Positions 37,412 through 47,020 of a stretch of 64,000 nt of DNA are shown piece by piece. This stretch comes from Myroides sp. 1354 (GTDB lineage Bacteria; Bacteroidota; Bacteroidia; Flavobacteriales; Flavobacteriaceae): positions 275,902 through 339,901 of the forward strand of contig NZ_JACAGN010000002.1 in NCBI RefSeq assembly GCF_030324495.1. The letters are read 5' to 3'. Under the pieces are notes generated by a model, which saw only the letters and a list, made by a program, of their open reading frames with translations, had not been told where the DNA came from and made no database searches. Within the stretch, counting starts at the first letter, position 1. Each line of letters opens with the position of its first letter. Position numbers and translations under genes: made by a program.

Positions 37412-38659
37412 ATGAAAAACAATAAACTTTTTATTGCTATCATCATCGCCTTAGTTTTAGGTGTTATTTTTGGAAGTATCATTCACTACTCACTTCCCGA
37501 ATACGTTGCTGGTTTTTCACAAAACATCAAATTACTAGGGACCATCTTTATTCGATTGGTTCAAATGATTATAGCTCCATTAGTTTTCTGTACCCTTGTT
37601 GTTGGAATTGCTAAAATGGGCGATATGAAAATGGTTGGTCGAGTGGGAGGAAAAGCAATGGGATGGTTTATTACAGCCTCATTGGTTTCTTTGGGGATTG
37701 GATTAGTCTTAGTAAACTGGTTTAAACCAGGGGCTAATGCAAATTTCAATTTAGAAAATACTTCATCAGCGAACGACTTACTAACTAAAACAAATGCATT
37801 AAGTCTTCAATCCTTTATTGAACACTTAATTCCCAAAAGTATTTTTGAAGCCTTTGCACACAATGAAATTCTTCAAATTGTTGTATTTGCGGTCTTTTTT
37901 GGCGTTGCCTTAGCGAGTATAGGTAAAAAAGGAAAAGTTATCATCAAATTATTCGATCGCATTGCTGAAGTTGTTCTCAAAATGGTAACATACATCATGT
38001 GGACAGCTCCTTTAGGGGTTTTAGGGGCCATTGCTAGTGCTGTTGCTTTGTATGGTTTAAGTATCTTCTTAACGTATGCAAAGTATTTATTAGCCTTCGT
38101 TTCTGGATTAATCGTGCTTTGGGCGGTTTTAATCTTGGTGGGATACCTAATCCTTGGAAAAGATGTTTGGCGCTTGCTAAAGACAATTAAAGAACCTTTA
38201 TTAATTGCTTTTTCTACCACAAGTAGTGAAGCTGTTTTTCCGAAATTAGTTGAGCAATTAAACAAATTCGGTTGTTCTCCAAAAATTGTATCCTTTACCT
38301 TGCCTTTGGGTTATTCTTTTAACTTAGATGGAAGTATGATGTATCTGACTTTTGCCAGTATTTTTATTGCGCAAATCTACGATGTACCCATGACCATAGG
38401 CGATCAAATATTAATGCTATTGGTATTAATGGTAACGAGTAAAGGGGTTGCAGGCGTACCTCGTGCTTCGTTAATTGTTATTGTAGCCACTTGTGCCATG
38501 TTTAATATACCACCTGAAGGCATTGCCTTTATCTTGCCAATTGATCACTTCTGTGATATGGGAAGAAGTATGACTAACGTATTGGGAAATGCATTGTCTA
38601 CTGCTTCTATTGACAAATTTGAAAACAACGATACTAATCCCACACTTACTGAGAATTAA
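37412..38659 (+). CDS. Dicarboxylate/amino-acid:cation symporter (DAACS, GltP/DctA-type)
   Basis: This 415-residue membrane protein has about eight helices and two re-entrant loops. The signature GYSFNLDGSMMYLTF lies near residue 300, with the serine-rich hairpin AFSTTSSEAVFPK near residue 270 and DHFCDMGRSMTNVLGN near residue 380. Members carry glutamate, aspartate or C4-dicarboxylates with Na+ or H+. Substrate within the family cannot be settled. It is followed after 33 bases by a DedA gene on the same strand, so the two may be cotranscribed up to the terminator at 39396-39415. Confidence 0.9.
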   Translation: MKNNKLFIAIIIALVLGVIFGSIIHYSLPEYVAGFSQNIKLLGTIFIRLVQMIIAPLVFCTLVVGIAKMGDMKMVGRVGGKAMGWFITASLVSLGIGLVLVNWFKPGANANFNLENTSSANDLLTKTNALSLQSFIEHLIPKSIFEAFAHNEILQIVVFAVFFGVALASIGKKGKVIIKLFDRIAEVVLKMVTYIMWTAPLGVLGAIASAVALYGLSIFLTYAKYLLAFVSGLIVLWAVLILVGYLILGKDVWRLLKTIKEPLLIAFSTTSSEAVFPKLVEQLNKFGCSPKIVSFTLPLGYSFNLDGSMMYLTFASIFIAQIYDVPMTIGDQILMLLVLMVTSKGVAGVPRASLIVIVATCAMFNIPPEGIAFILPIDHFCDMGRSMTNVLGNALSTASIDKFENNDTNPTLTEN

Positions 38660-38692
38660 AACAACACGATAAGCACAGAATAAAAACAAACT

Positions 38693-39385
38693 ATGGACGA
38701 ATTTCACATCTCACAATTAATCAATCCTGAGTTCTACATCAATTTAGAGATTGCCGGACATTCTATTGGAATATACGTTGTACTTTTTATTGTATTTGCC
38801 GAAACAGGTTTATTTGCTGGTTTCTTTTTACCAGGAGATAGTTTACTTTTTTTAGCCGGTATTTATAGTACAGCTTTAATGCAAGAAATTTTCCCGATAG
38901 AAAGCGACTTTCTAAATGTGGCTCTACTCTCTACATTGGTCGCCTTGGCGGGGATTCTCGGCAACTCCTTTGGCTATTGGTTTGGCGCCAGAAGCGGTAA
39001 TTACCTCTACAATGTAAAAGACAACTTTATATACAAGAAAAAATACTTATACGAGTCAAAAGTCTTCTTTGAAAGACACGGAGGAAGAGCCATTATCTTT
39101 GCGAGATTCTTACCGGTTGTAAGAACTTTTGCTCCAATCATTGCAGGAATTGTTCGCATGGATATCAAACGCTTCATGTTATACAACGTAATCAGTTCGT
39201 TCTTATGGGCAACTACTTTGATTTTTGCTGGACATTACCTACAAGTTTGGTTATTGGATAGCTATGGAATCAACTTAAAAGATTATATCGAGTATATTGT
39301 CTTAATCTTAGTATTAGCGACTACTTTACCCATCGTTATTAAATTGGCAAAAAGAAAGAAAAGCGATACAACTATCGAAGAATAA
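38693..39385 (+). CDS. DedA-family membrane protein
   Basis: This 230-residue protein has about five membrane segments. The DedA/SNARE-associated signature is visible as ETGLFAGFFLPGDSLLF near residue 40 and ARFLPVVRTFAPIIAGI near residue 140. Conserved acidic and arginine residues needed for DedA function are present. Members act in the inner membrane as proton-dependent lipid flippases, for example recycling undecaprenyl phosphate or phosphatidylethanolamine-type lipids. Which lipid applies here is unknown. It ends at a bidirectional terminator. Confidence 0.9.
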   Translation: MDEFHISQLINPEFYINLEIAGHSIGIYVVLFIVFAETGLFAGFFLPGDSLLFLAGIYSTALMQEIFPIESDFLNVALLSTLVALAGILGNSFGYWFGARSGNYLYNVKDNFIYKKKYLYESKVFFERHGGRAIIFARFLPVVRTFAPIIAGIVRMDIKRFMLYNVISSFLWATTLIFAGHYLQVWLLDSYGINLKDYIEYIVLILVLATTLPIVIKLAKRKKSDTTIEE

Positions 39386-39395
39386 TAAACAAAAA

Positions 39396-39415
39396 AGCGA
39401 CGTAAAAACGTCGCT
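39396..39415. terminator. Bidirectional terminator between dedA and ferredoxin
   Basis: The stem AGCGACGT/ACGTCGCT with a 4-base loop has six or more A on the left and nine T on the right, and serves both convergent transcripts. Confidence 0.88.
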
Positions 39416-39454
39416 TTTTTTTTATGATTTAAAAGTGTATTGAAACACTTTGGA

Positions 39455-39793
39455 TTATTCAGCGGGAGCTAATTCTACGATCAACCCTTCAAGCTCAGGA
39501 GCAATCCCAATTTGACAACCTAAACGGCTGTTATCCTTGACATTTAATGCCTCCCAAAGCATTGCTTCTTCATCCGGATTCATTTCTGGTAATTCAACTT
39601 CGTCTGCGTTGTGTACATAACACTGACAAGAAGCACACATGGCCATCCCACCACAAATACCAATAGTTCCTTCTGGCGCTAATTCAAAGGCACGAACCAC
39701 TTCCATGATATTCATACTCATATCTGTTGGTGCATCGACTACGTGCTCAACTCCTTCTCTATCAATAATTGTAATTTTAATATCTGCTGACAT
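39455..39793 (-). CDS. 2Fe-2S ferredoxin
   Basis: This 112-residue protein has the plant/adrenodoxin-type binding motif CGGMAMCASC near residues 46-55 and the fourth Cys in RLGCQIG near residue 93. The C-x5-C-x2-C spacing is that of adrenodoxin/ISC-type ferredoxins. It lies 2 bases after the ferredoxin reductase gene, so that protein is the likely electron donor. Probable use is in Fe-S assembly or another reductive step, given the Nfu and Mrp genes upstream. It is last in the operon. Confidence 0.92.
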   Translation of the reverse strand: MSADIKITIIDREGVEHVVDAPTDMSMNIMEVVRAFELAPEGTIGICGGMAMCASCQCYVHNADEVELPEMNPDEEAMLWEALNVKDNSRLGCQIGIAPELEGLIVELAPAE

Positions 39794-39795
39794 GA

Positions 39796-40848
39796 TTATT
39801 CAATTGATTTAACAACCGCTTTCTCCGCTTCTTTGCGTGTACCATCAAATCCATTAATACCCGAAACTGTTGTATATTTTAATACATATTTCTTACCAGG
39901 GTTCAACATGTTATACACACTTTGACACATTAAAGTTGCTTCGTGGAATCCACATAAAATCAACTTCAATTTACCTGGATAAGTATTAATATCCCCAATT
40001 GCATAAATACCTGGAATATTCGTTTGATAATCTAATGCGTTATTTACTTTAATTGCATTTTTTTCAATCTCTAATCCCCAGTCTGCGATTGGTCCTAATT
40101 TTGGGGTTAACCCAAACAAAGGAATAAAGTAATCGCAAAACACTTCTTCTCGTGTTCCTTCGCGATCCACTACTACCGCTTCTAATTTTGTTGTTCCTTT
40201 TAGTTCAACAATTTCCGCTGGTGTAACCAACTTAATTTTCCCTTGATCTTTGAGTGCTTGTACCTTCTCTACAGAATCTAAAGCGCCTCTGAATTCGTTA
40301 CGTCTATGTACTAAATATACTTCTGCAGCTATATCTGCTAAGTAAATACTCCAATCTAAAGCAGAGTCACCACCACCGGCGATAACAATCTTTTTACCTG
40401 CGAACATTTCTGGTTTTTTCACGAAATACTCCACGCCTTTATCTTCATAAAACGCCAAGTTTTCCAATTCTGGTTTACGCGGTTCAAACGAACCTAAACC
40501 TCCAGCAATAGCCACCGCTTTTCCGTGGTGTTTTGTTCCTTTATTGGTTGTAACGATAAACGTACCGTCTTCTTGTTTTTCAATTGATTCCGCAACTTCA
40601 TTTAAGGTAAACCCCGGTTGAAATTGCTTGATTTGCTCCATTAAATTATCGACTAATTCTGCTGCTCCTACGGATGGATATCCTGGGATATCGAAAATAG
40701 GCTTTTTCGGATAAAGCTCAGTCAACTGACCTCCTGGTTGAGGCAATCCGTCAATGATATGACATTTAAGCTTTAATAGGCCTGCTTCAAAAACAGCAAA
40801 TAGACCAGTTGGTCCAGCTCCAATAATAATTATATCGGTTTCAATCAT
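39796..40848 (-). CDS. Ferredoxin--NADP+ reductase, thioredoxin-reductase-like type
   Basis: This 350-residue flavoprotein has an N-terminal FAD motif GAGPTGLFAVFEAG, a second NAD(P) motif IAGGGDSALDWSIYL near residue 155, and the C-terminal YAIGDINTYPGKL. The CxxC redox pair of thioredoxin reductase is absent, so it is the FNR branch of that fold. It moves electrons between NADPH and ferredoxin, encoded right after. A -7 box lies upstream at 40866-40873 within a 7-bp inverted repeat. The 110-base gap to nfu suggests its own promoter. Confidence 0.9.
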   Translation of the reverse strand: MIETDIIIIGAGPTGLFAVFEAGLLKLKCHIIDGLPQPGGQLTELYPKKPIFDIPGYPSVGAAELVDNLMEQIKQFQPGFTLNEVAESIEKQEDGTFIVTTNKGTKHHGKAVAIAGGLGSFEPRKPELENLAFYEDKGVEYFVKKPEMFAGKKIVIAGGGDSALDWSIYLADIAAEVYLVHRRNEFRGALDSVEKVQALKDQGKIKLVTPAEIVELKGTTKLEAVVVDREGTREEVFCDYFIPLFGLTPKLGPIADWGLEIEKNAIKVNNALDYQTNIPGIYAIGDINTYPGKLKLILCGFHEATLMCQSVYNMLNPGKKYVLKYTTVSGINGFDGTRKEAEKAVVKSIE

Positions 40849-40864
40849 GATGTAGTTCTTTAAT

Positions 40865-40881
40865 ACAAAGGTATCCTTTGT
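40865..40881. promoter_or_regulatory. -7 box and inverted repeat ahead of the ferredoxin reductase
   Basis: The inverted repeat ACAAAGG-TAT-CCTTTGT embeds, on the minus strand, TACCTTTG (40866-40873), an exact TAnnTTTG. The predicted leader is about 11 bases. The symmetry may be coincident with an operator, but no partner site was found. Confidence 0.45.
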
Positions 40882-40958
40882 AACGTTTATTAAAAATGAT
40901 AAAAGTCAATCATCTACAAAGACTCTATTTGCTTTAGTAGATAATTGACCTGTTATTT

Positions 40959-41198
40959 TTATCCAACATTAACTACCGTCTCGATTTCGGGTGCATATTT
41001 TTTAATTGTAGTTTCAACCCCTGCACTCAATGTCATTTGATTCACACTGCAAGCTGTACAAGCACCTTCTAAGCGAACTTTCACGTGTTTGTCATCAACT
41101 ATATCAATTAATGTAATATCTCCTCCATCGGTTTGCAAAAACGGGCGAATCTCGTCTAACGCCTTCATAACGTTTTCTCTGATAGTTTCTGATGCCAT
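40959..41198 (-). CDS. NifU-like Fe-S scaffold/carrier (Nfu)
   Basis: This 79-residue protein is a stand-alone NifU C-terminal domain. The [11 protein letters not shown] region near residue 22 is followed by [13 protein letters not shown], with the CxxC that holds an Fe-S cluster at the dimer interface. It passes 4Fe-4S clusters to apo-proteins. It lies 22 bases after mrp on the same strand and ahead of the ferredoxin pair, which fits a cluster-transfer role. Confidence 0.92.
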   Translation of the reverse strand: MASETIRENVMKALDEIRPFLQTDGGDITLIDIVDDKHVKVRLEGACTACSVNQMTLSAGVETTIKKYAPEIETVVNVG

Positions 41199-41220
41199 AT
41201 ATTTAGTATCTAAAATGGTT

Positions 41221-42351
41221 TTATTTTTTTCCTACTGCTGAACATCCAGCCATAGTTGTAATTTTGATTGCCTCTGTTGGTGGCAATGAATCGTTGCGCA
41301 TAACAACTTGTTCTACAACATTTCTGCTGATTTCTTCGAACACTTTTGCGACAATCGTATCTTTTTGTAAAGCCGCTGGGCGACCAAAATCTCCTGCTTC
41401 TCTAATACTTTGAACAATGGGAACTTCTCCTAAGAAAGGCACTTGTAAATCTTCTGCTAAGTTTTTAGCTCCGTTTTCTCCAAAGATGTAATATTTGTTA
41501 TTCGGCAATTCTTCCGGTGTGAAATACGCCATATTTTCAACAATTCCCAATACCGGTACATTGATGCTTTCTGAGTTGAACATCGACACTCCTTTTTTCG
41601 CATCTGCTAGCGCAACTGCCTGAGGAGTAGATACCACAACGGCACCTGTTACGGGTAAAGATTGCATGATTGACAAGTGAATATCCCCTGTCCCTGGAGG
41701 TAAGTCCAATAGTAAGAAGTCTAGTTCGCCCCAATCAGCATCAAAAATCATTTGATTTAATGCCTTGGCAGCCATAGGTCCCCTCCAGATAATGGCTTGA
41801 TCTGCCTTAGTAAAGAATCCAATTGATAAAAGCTCTACTCCATAAGACGTAATCGGTTTCATCTTTGAACGTCCATCCACCTCAACCGAGATTGGTTTCG
41901 CATTTTCTACGTCAAACATAATCGGCATAGAAGGCCCATAAATATCTGCATCTAAAACCCCAACACTAAAGCCCATATTCGCTAAACTAGCGGCAATATT
42001 AGCGGTAACTGTAGATTTTCCAACTCCTCCTTTTCCAGAAGAAATCGCAACGATATTTTTAATACCTGGAATTGCTTTTCCTTTGATTTCTGGTTTTTCA
42101 GGAGCTTCAACTTTTATGTTTACTTTTACTTTTGCTTTTTCATACACCTGTTCGTGTATCACTTTCATCACATCGACTTCTGCTCTTTTTTTGATGTGTA
42201 AAGCAGGGGTTGATAAAACTAAATCAACAACTACCTCATCTCCAAAGGTCATAACGTTGTTAACTGCCCCACTTTCAACCATATTTTTCCCTTCTCCAGC
42301 AATAGAAATGGTCTCTAATGCCTTCAGAATATCTTTTCTATCTAATTTCAT
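41221..42351 (-). CDS. Mrp/NBP35-family Fe-S carrier ATPase (ApbC-like)
   Basis: This 376-residue protein has an N-terminal DUF59 (MIP18-like) domain (residues 1-~85) and the deviant Walker [17 protein letters not shown] near residue 105. [10 protein letters not shown] and [11 protein letters not shown] follow. It ends AGCSAVGKK. Mrp proteins bind and transfer Fe-S clusters using ATP. The nfu gene follows directly, so they form one unit. A -7 box at 42398-42405 lies about 50 bases upstream. Confidence 0.92.
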   Translation of the reverse strand: MKLDRKDILKALETISIAGEGKNMVESGAVNNVMTFGDEVVVDLVLSTPALHIKKRAEVDVMKVIHEQVYEKAKVKVNIKVEAPEKPEIKGKAIPGIKNIVAISSGKGGVGKSTVTANIAASLANMGFSVGVLDADIYGPSMPIMFDVENAKPISVEVDGRSKMKPITSYGVELLSIGFFTKADQAIIWRGPMAAKALNQMIFDADWGELDFLLLDLPPGTGDIHLSIMQSLPVTGAVVVSTPQAVALADAKKGVSMFNSESINVPVLGIVENMAYFTPEELPNNKYYIFGENGAKNLAEDLQVPFLGEVPIVQSIREAGDFGRPAALQKDTIVAKVFEEISRNVVEQVVMRNDSLPPTEAIKITTMAGCSAVGKK

Positions 42352-42397
42352 TATATGCGATTAGTTTTCAATATTTTACTATAAATCTTGACTTACG

Positions 42398-42405
42398 CAA
42401 ATATA
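42398..42405 (-). promoter_or_regulatory. Candidate -7 box for mrp-nfu
   Basis: The minus strand reads TATATTTG, an exact TAnnTTTG, with a predicted leader of about 40 bases. Confidence 0.4.
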
Positions 42406-42468
42406 GCAGTTATATTTGAAATTTTGATGTTAATATATTCTAAATGCAAATCCCTAGCATACTTGATA

Positions 42469-43764
42469 TTATAGGTGATTTGTAAAATTCAGGGTAGTTT
42501 TTTTACTTAAAAAAACGCGTTTTATTTCATTTTGAATTAGGGCAAATTCAGCATTCAACAACTGATTTTTTGCTGCGTTAAAGGAGAAAATATCAGCCTT
42601 TCCATTCTCGTATTTTACCTGTGTGGTATGAAAGGATTTTTGAGCTAATTCAATGCTGTTTTTCAATCCTCCGTTCAAGTTTTCAACCTGATTTATTTCT
42701 TGTACCAAGCGTTCTTGTTCTTTGGCAATTGCCTGTTCCTTTTCCTTGATTTTCCACGTATTCAGCTGCCTTTCTGCTTTGTTCTTTCGCAATTGCCTTG
42801 ATACGATTCCTCCCTGAAAAACGGGAATACTAAGTCCCACTCCGATATAGTGACTTTTGTTATCACCAAACTGTTTAGAGAAAGAAGCAACATCCCAATC
42901 TAAACTCGTATTAAAGGGTTTGGAATAAAAAGTTCCCCACTGATAATTCCCTGTCAATCGAGGGTAGTTTTTTGCTTTTATCGCCTTTTTTTCAGTCTCT
43001 AAAATCACTTGATACAATCGCACTTTTTCGAGCATTGGATTGAACTCATAATCCGAATTAAATCCAACCGATTCCCTTTCAAACACTAGTTCAAAATCGG
43101 TCATTCCAACCGTATAAACATCCAATAGATGTAAAAGTTGTAATTTTTGATTACTCAGTTCATTTAGCGTTGTTTGAATATTGAGTTGTTCATTATTAAA
43201 AATATACGCTATATCGTATTGATCACTTTGTGGTTTAGCGCCCGCTTCTACTTCTTTGACTACTCGATCCAGATTCAATTGGCTATTTTTCAATTGCAAG
43301 GTTTGAAGTTTATAATACTCTTGCGTCCCTATGATCTTAAAAAACAAGTCCAAGACGCGTTGTTGATAATAGTACTTGACTTCTTCTGCTTGTAGCCCTG
43401 CATAGGAAGTATTGTTTTTTTTCATTTGACGGTCTACATAATCCGACCAATCAAATAAGCCAATAGACGCATCAACAGCTGTTTGCAAGGATTGGATATT
43501 AGAGCTCACTCTCGCATTTGTCATTGGATTAATTGCGGATCCGTAATTAAAGCTTTGAGTGGTGTTAAATCCAACTTGAGGTACGTAATAAGAAGCCACG
43601 CTTTGTTGTTGCACTTCAACCACTTGTTTTTCAAGTTGAGCAATCATCAATTCATAACTATTTTCTTCTGCTAAACGCATACAATCATGCAAGGTCCATT
43701 TTTCCTGAGCAAAGGAAAACTGCATACAAAGCAAACCAAAAAACAACCCAATAGGCTTATTCAT
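42469..43764 (-). CDS. TolC-family outer-membrane efflux protein
   Basis: This 431-residue protein has a signal peptide ending FAQ and the OEP-type architecture of two helical hairpin repeats. The first begins WTLHDCMRLAEENSYELMIA near residue 24; the second half holds LSIPVFQGG near residue 330 and QVKYENGKADIFSFNAAKNQ near residue 390. It forms the trimeric exit duct of the exporter encoded upstream. It is the last gene of the operon, and its start overlaps the preceding permease stop by 8 bases, a sign of coupling. No terminator was seen. Confidence 0.9.
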   Translation of the reverse strand: MNKPIGLFFGLLCMQFSFAQEKWTLHDCMRLAEENSYELMIAQLEKQVVEVQQQSVASYYVPQVGFNTTQSFNYGSAINPMTNARVSSNIQSLQTAVDASIGLFDWSDYVDRQMKKNNTSYAGLQAEEVKYYYQQRVLDLFFKIIGTQEYYKLQTLQLKNSQLNLDRVVKEVEAGAKPQSDQYDIAYIFNNEQLNIQTTLNELSNQKLQLLHLLDVYTVGMTDFELVFERESVGFNSDYEFNPMLEKVRLYQVILETEKKAIKAKNYPRLTGNYQWGTFYSKPFNTSLDWDVASFSKQFGDNKSHYIGVGLSIPVFQGGIVSRQLRKNKAERQLNTWKIKEKEQAIAKEQERLVQEINQVENLNGGLKNSIELAQKSFHTTQVKYENGKADIFSFNAAKNQLLNAEFALIQNEIKRVFLSKKTTLNFTNHL

Positions 43765-46183
43765 AATTTATATATTTCAATGTGTTTATGCGAGTTGCTT
43801 GTATGGATTTCCATAAAACTAATAGCATAGAAAATAGTGTCAATGCCAAAAAAGCTAATAGGAAAGGCCATAAAGACAAATCAATGCGATAGACAAAATC
43901 TTCTAACCAAATCTGCATCAAATAGTAAACAGGATAGACAGAAATAAGGAAGCCCAGTATACAATACATCAAAAAACGAACAGATAAATTGACTAAGAGT
44001 TTGCTTCTATTTGCCCCCAATACTTTGCGAATAGCAATTTCTTTTAATCGACTTTCAATACTAAAGGAAACAATCGCCATTAAGCCAAACAAAGCAATAA
44101 ACATCGATACCCCCACCATACATAAAAACAAAGTACGTTGATACAAGGTCTTTTCATAACTTGCTGCAAAATCCCTAGTAGCAAATTCATATTCCATCGG
44201 ATAGGTAGGCTCTACGCGTTTACTCCAAAAATCCTCTAATTGATTCATTGTATGTTGTACGTTATTCGATTCTATTTTAACGGAGATATTTTCAATAAGT
44301 ACCGTAAACCAATTTACAGAACTAGGCATAAAATAGGTTACAGGAGGAATTACCTGTGAAAATCCCTCAATTTTCATATCCTTGACAACTCCAATAATCT
44401 CAAAATCTCGACCATTCCATCGCATCTTTTTTCCTATAATTCCGTCTGAAAAATTAAAGGTTCTCTTATAGGTTTCATTAACGACAATTTTATTGATACT
44501 ATCCGAAGCTAACGTACGATCAAAAAATCGACCTTGAATCAACTGACCATCAAACACTTTCAAGAAATCATAACCTACTGGGACGTTTTTACTTTGAACA
44601 GAAACTTCATCAATCGTATTATTAGAACTACTTCCATATCCAACTCCCATAAGCATAGAATGGTTTACAACAGCTTTAACTCCTTCTATTTTTTGTAAAT
44701 CTGCTTCTATTCTTTGGTAGATGCTATTTCGCTGATTATCATCTTTAACCTTAAATCGTATATTGACTACTTGATCACCACTAAATCCCAAATCTTCATG
44801 TAAAATATGCTCTACTTGTTTTTGAACAAAAATAGCGGTAGACAAAAAGAAAAAGGCGATAACAAATTGAAAAACCAATAAGGTACTACGCAAACTCATT
44901 CCTGATTTACTGCGAATAAAATTGCCTTTCAACACTTTTATTGCATCGAAAGAAACCACAAACAAACTTGGTAAAACTCCTAAAAGGAGATATACTCCCA
45001 AAACGATAATCCCGATAATACTCCCTAAGGAAAAAAAATCAGCTTCTATCGCTCGATTAACAAGTACATTAAAATAAGGCATTCCCAATTCGACTAAGAC
45101 GAGCGCCAAGGCAAAAGACAATAAAGTAGTAATTCCCGCTTCAAACAGCATTTGCCTCATCAACTGATTACGGGTGCTACCAATCGCTTTTCGGATTCCA
45201 ATTTCTTTTGCGCGTTTAAAGCTCTGTACAAGCGCGAGATTAATTGCATTTACAAGCGCTAACACCAAAAGTAGGAGCGCAGAAAACAACATGATATTCA
45301 CAATTTTACTTGCAGTAGGTCCAGCTCCTAATCCAGTAGATTTGGGATTTAGATAAACCCCACTTAACTCATTGTAATTAAAGACCAAATAGCCTTTCAT
45401 TTTTTCTTTTAATTCTACAACAGAAACACCTTCTGCTTTAGCATACAACTGTATAATATCCTTGTAAAATACCTCATGCAATTGCTCTCTTACGTCATCG
45501 ATAGCAAGACCTTTTTTTAACTTAATGAGCAGCGTATAATTATGATCTCCCCAATTATCCGCTCGATTGTACGCTATTTGAGACTCTGTCAAATATGAGG
45601 TTAATCCCTTAAACACAATAGAACTATTTCCTGGTATTTCAAAGACAAATCGAACCGTTAAAACTTTTCCGTTATCTAATTGCACAAGTTTACCTATGGG
45701 ATTAATACCCACACCAAACAAACGGTCTGCCTCTTTCTTTTCTAAAGCTAAAGCATCTTCATAATTTTGTTGGTAATCCTCTGAACTTCCAAACACCGTT
45801 GTAAAAGGAAAAAACGTAAAGAAATTCGCTTGTCGTTCATCAATATCATATAAAAAATCTGCTTTCCCTTCCACTACAACGCTCATTACTTTGGAAGACA
45901 TATAGCCAAAGTTGTATGATTCAATAAGAGAAGAAGCTTGATCTAATTGGTTGGCAATAGGAGCAGGAAACCAACTTCTGAAATAAGATTCTGTTGTCCC
46001 TTCTACTTCATATACTCTATCTTTGTATGGATTCCATTGATCAAAGCTATGTTCATTTTTCCAATAGAAAAGCACAATAATTAGGGCTGCCATTCCTATG
46101 GCTAACCCTAAAATATTAAGTGTTGAAAACCAGACATTTTTTTTAAAATGTCGCCAATATAACTTTAACCAATTTGAAACCAT
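43757..46183 (-). CDS. MacB/FtsX-type ABC permease, no ATPase domain (first of three)
   Basis: This 808-residue protein has the double-module layout: a helix near residue 20, a periplasmic core domain (~45-270), three helices to about 430, a fourth helix near 435, a second periplasmic core and three C-terminal helices. FtsX motifs are FKRAKEIGIRKAIGSTRNQL near residue 323 and SRLKEIAIRKVLGANRSKL near residue 710, matching in both halves. These permeases usually act as mechanotransmitters for efflux or lipoprotein handling, powered by a separate ATPase. It overlaps tolC. Confidence 0.85.
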   Translation of the reverse strand: MVSNWLKLYWRHFKKNVWFSTLNILGLAIGMAALIIVLFYWKNEHSFDQWNPYKDRVYEVEGTTESYFRSWFPAPIANQLDQASSLIESYNFGYMSSKVMSVVVEGKADFLYDIDERQANFFTFFPFTTVFGSSEDYQQNYEDALALEKKEADRLFGVGINPIGKLVQLDNGKVLTVRFVFEIPGNSSIVFKGLTSYLTESQIAYNRADNWGDHNYTLLIKLKKGLAIDDVREQLHEVFYKDIIQLYAKAEGVSVVELKEKMKGYLVFNYNELSGVYLNPKSTGLGAGPTASKIVNIMLFSALLLLVLALVNAINLALVQSFKRAKEIGIRKAIGSTRNQLMRQMLFEAGITTLLSFALALVLVELGMPYFNVLVNRAIEADFFSLGSIIGIIVLGVYLLLGVLPSLFVVSFDAIKVLKGNFIRSKSGMSLRSTLLVFQFVIAFFFLSTAIFVQKQVEHILHEDLGFSGDQVVNIRFKVKDDNQRNSIYQRIEADLQKIEGVKAVVNHSMLMGVGYGSSSNNTIDEVSVQSKNVPVGYDFLKVFDGQLIQGRFFDRTLASDSINKIVVNETYKRTFNFSDGIIGKKMRWNGRDFEIIGVVKDMKIEGFSQVIPPVTYFMPSSVNWFTVLIENISVKIESNNVQHTMNQLEDFWSKRVEPTYPMEYEFATRDFAASYEKTLYQRTLFLCMVGVSMFIALFGLMAIVSFSIESRLKEIAIRKVLGANRSKLLVNLSVRFLMYCILGFLISVYPVYYLMQIWLEDFVYRIDLSLWPFLLAFLALTLFSMLLVLWKSIQATRINTLKYINYE

Positions 46184-46193
46184 ACAGCTAATA

Positions 46194-47003
46194 CTATTTT
46201 ATTTTCTCAATTTTTCCTCCAGACGATTTTTTCACTTCTACCAAAGAAGCTGAACCATACACGGATATTTTCCCCGATGAACTCGCTTTTCCTCTCACTT
46301 CATCTGATGCTGTAAATGTCATAACTCCAGATGAACTTGCTTTTCCATCAAGTGTTTTTACCGCGAAATCTCTTGCATCAATCTTACCAGAGCTCGACAC
46401 CTTTGCCTCTACCGTTTTTGCCGATCCATCTAATTCAATTCTTGCCGAACTACTCGCTGCTAAATCTACTTTGTTTCCTTTTAAATCCAGGTCAACTTTA
46501 GCGGATGAACTCACGTCAATTGCCGTACTATTTGCTATTTCAAATTTACCCTCCACCTTTGCCGAAGAGCTCGCCTCAATAACAAGGTTATCTGCTTGCA
46601 CAAGATTACTGCTAAACTTTGCAGAGCTGCTTGCCGTTATTTTCAAGTCTTTGGTCAATATTTTGTTTTGTACGTTTAAACTTGCAGACGAAGAGACATA
46701 AGCTCCTGATAACGTAGGATTACTCACTTGTACGTGAACAGGACTGATTCTTCCTTTAAAAATTCCCGTAGGGGTATCGATAAATACATGTAAAACACCA
46801 TTTTTTACTTCTGTTTTCACATATTGCATATCATCAGCATCCTCTACGTGTACCTCAACAGATTTACTACCTCCGTATGTGAAGTCCAATTGAATACTTT
46901 GTGATACTTTGATTGCTGCAAAGTCTGCAACTTGTCGTTTTTCTTGTTTTTGTGCAAAAACTGTACTTCCTATCAAAAGAAAGATTATCGCTAATTTTTT
47001 CAT
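46194..47003 (-). CDS. GIN-domain (DUF2807) secreted protein with a nine-rung SSS ladder
   Basis: This 269-residue protein has a signal peptide ending FAQ. The early part has a head domain (residues ~20-95). From about residue 105 to the end there are nine repeats of 18-21 residues, each beginning SSSAK, SSSGK or a close variant: ASSSAKF, VSSSAKV, ASSSARI, VSSSGKI, ASSSGKI and so on. This is the one-sided beta-helix of DUF2807, which presents a line of serines. The function of such proteins is unknown. It lies between two permeases of the export operon. Confidence 0.82.
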   Translation of the reverse strand: MKKLAIIFLLIGSTVFAQKQEKRQVADFAAIKVSQSIQLDFTYGGSKSVEVHVEDADDMQYVKTEVKNGVLHVFIDTPTGIFKGRISPVHVQVSNPTLSGAYVSSSASLNVQNKILTKDLKITASSSAKFSSNLVQADNLVIEASSSAKVEGKFEIANSTAIDVSSSAKVDLDLKGNKVDLAASSSARIELDGSAKTVEAKVSSSGKIDARDFAVKTLDGKASSSGVMTFTASDEVRGKASSSGKISVYGSASLVEVKKSSGGKIEKIK

Positions 47004-47020
47004 AAGTTATATTGTTAAAT

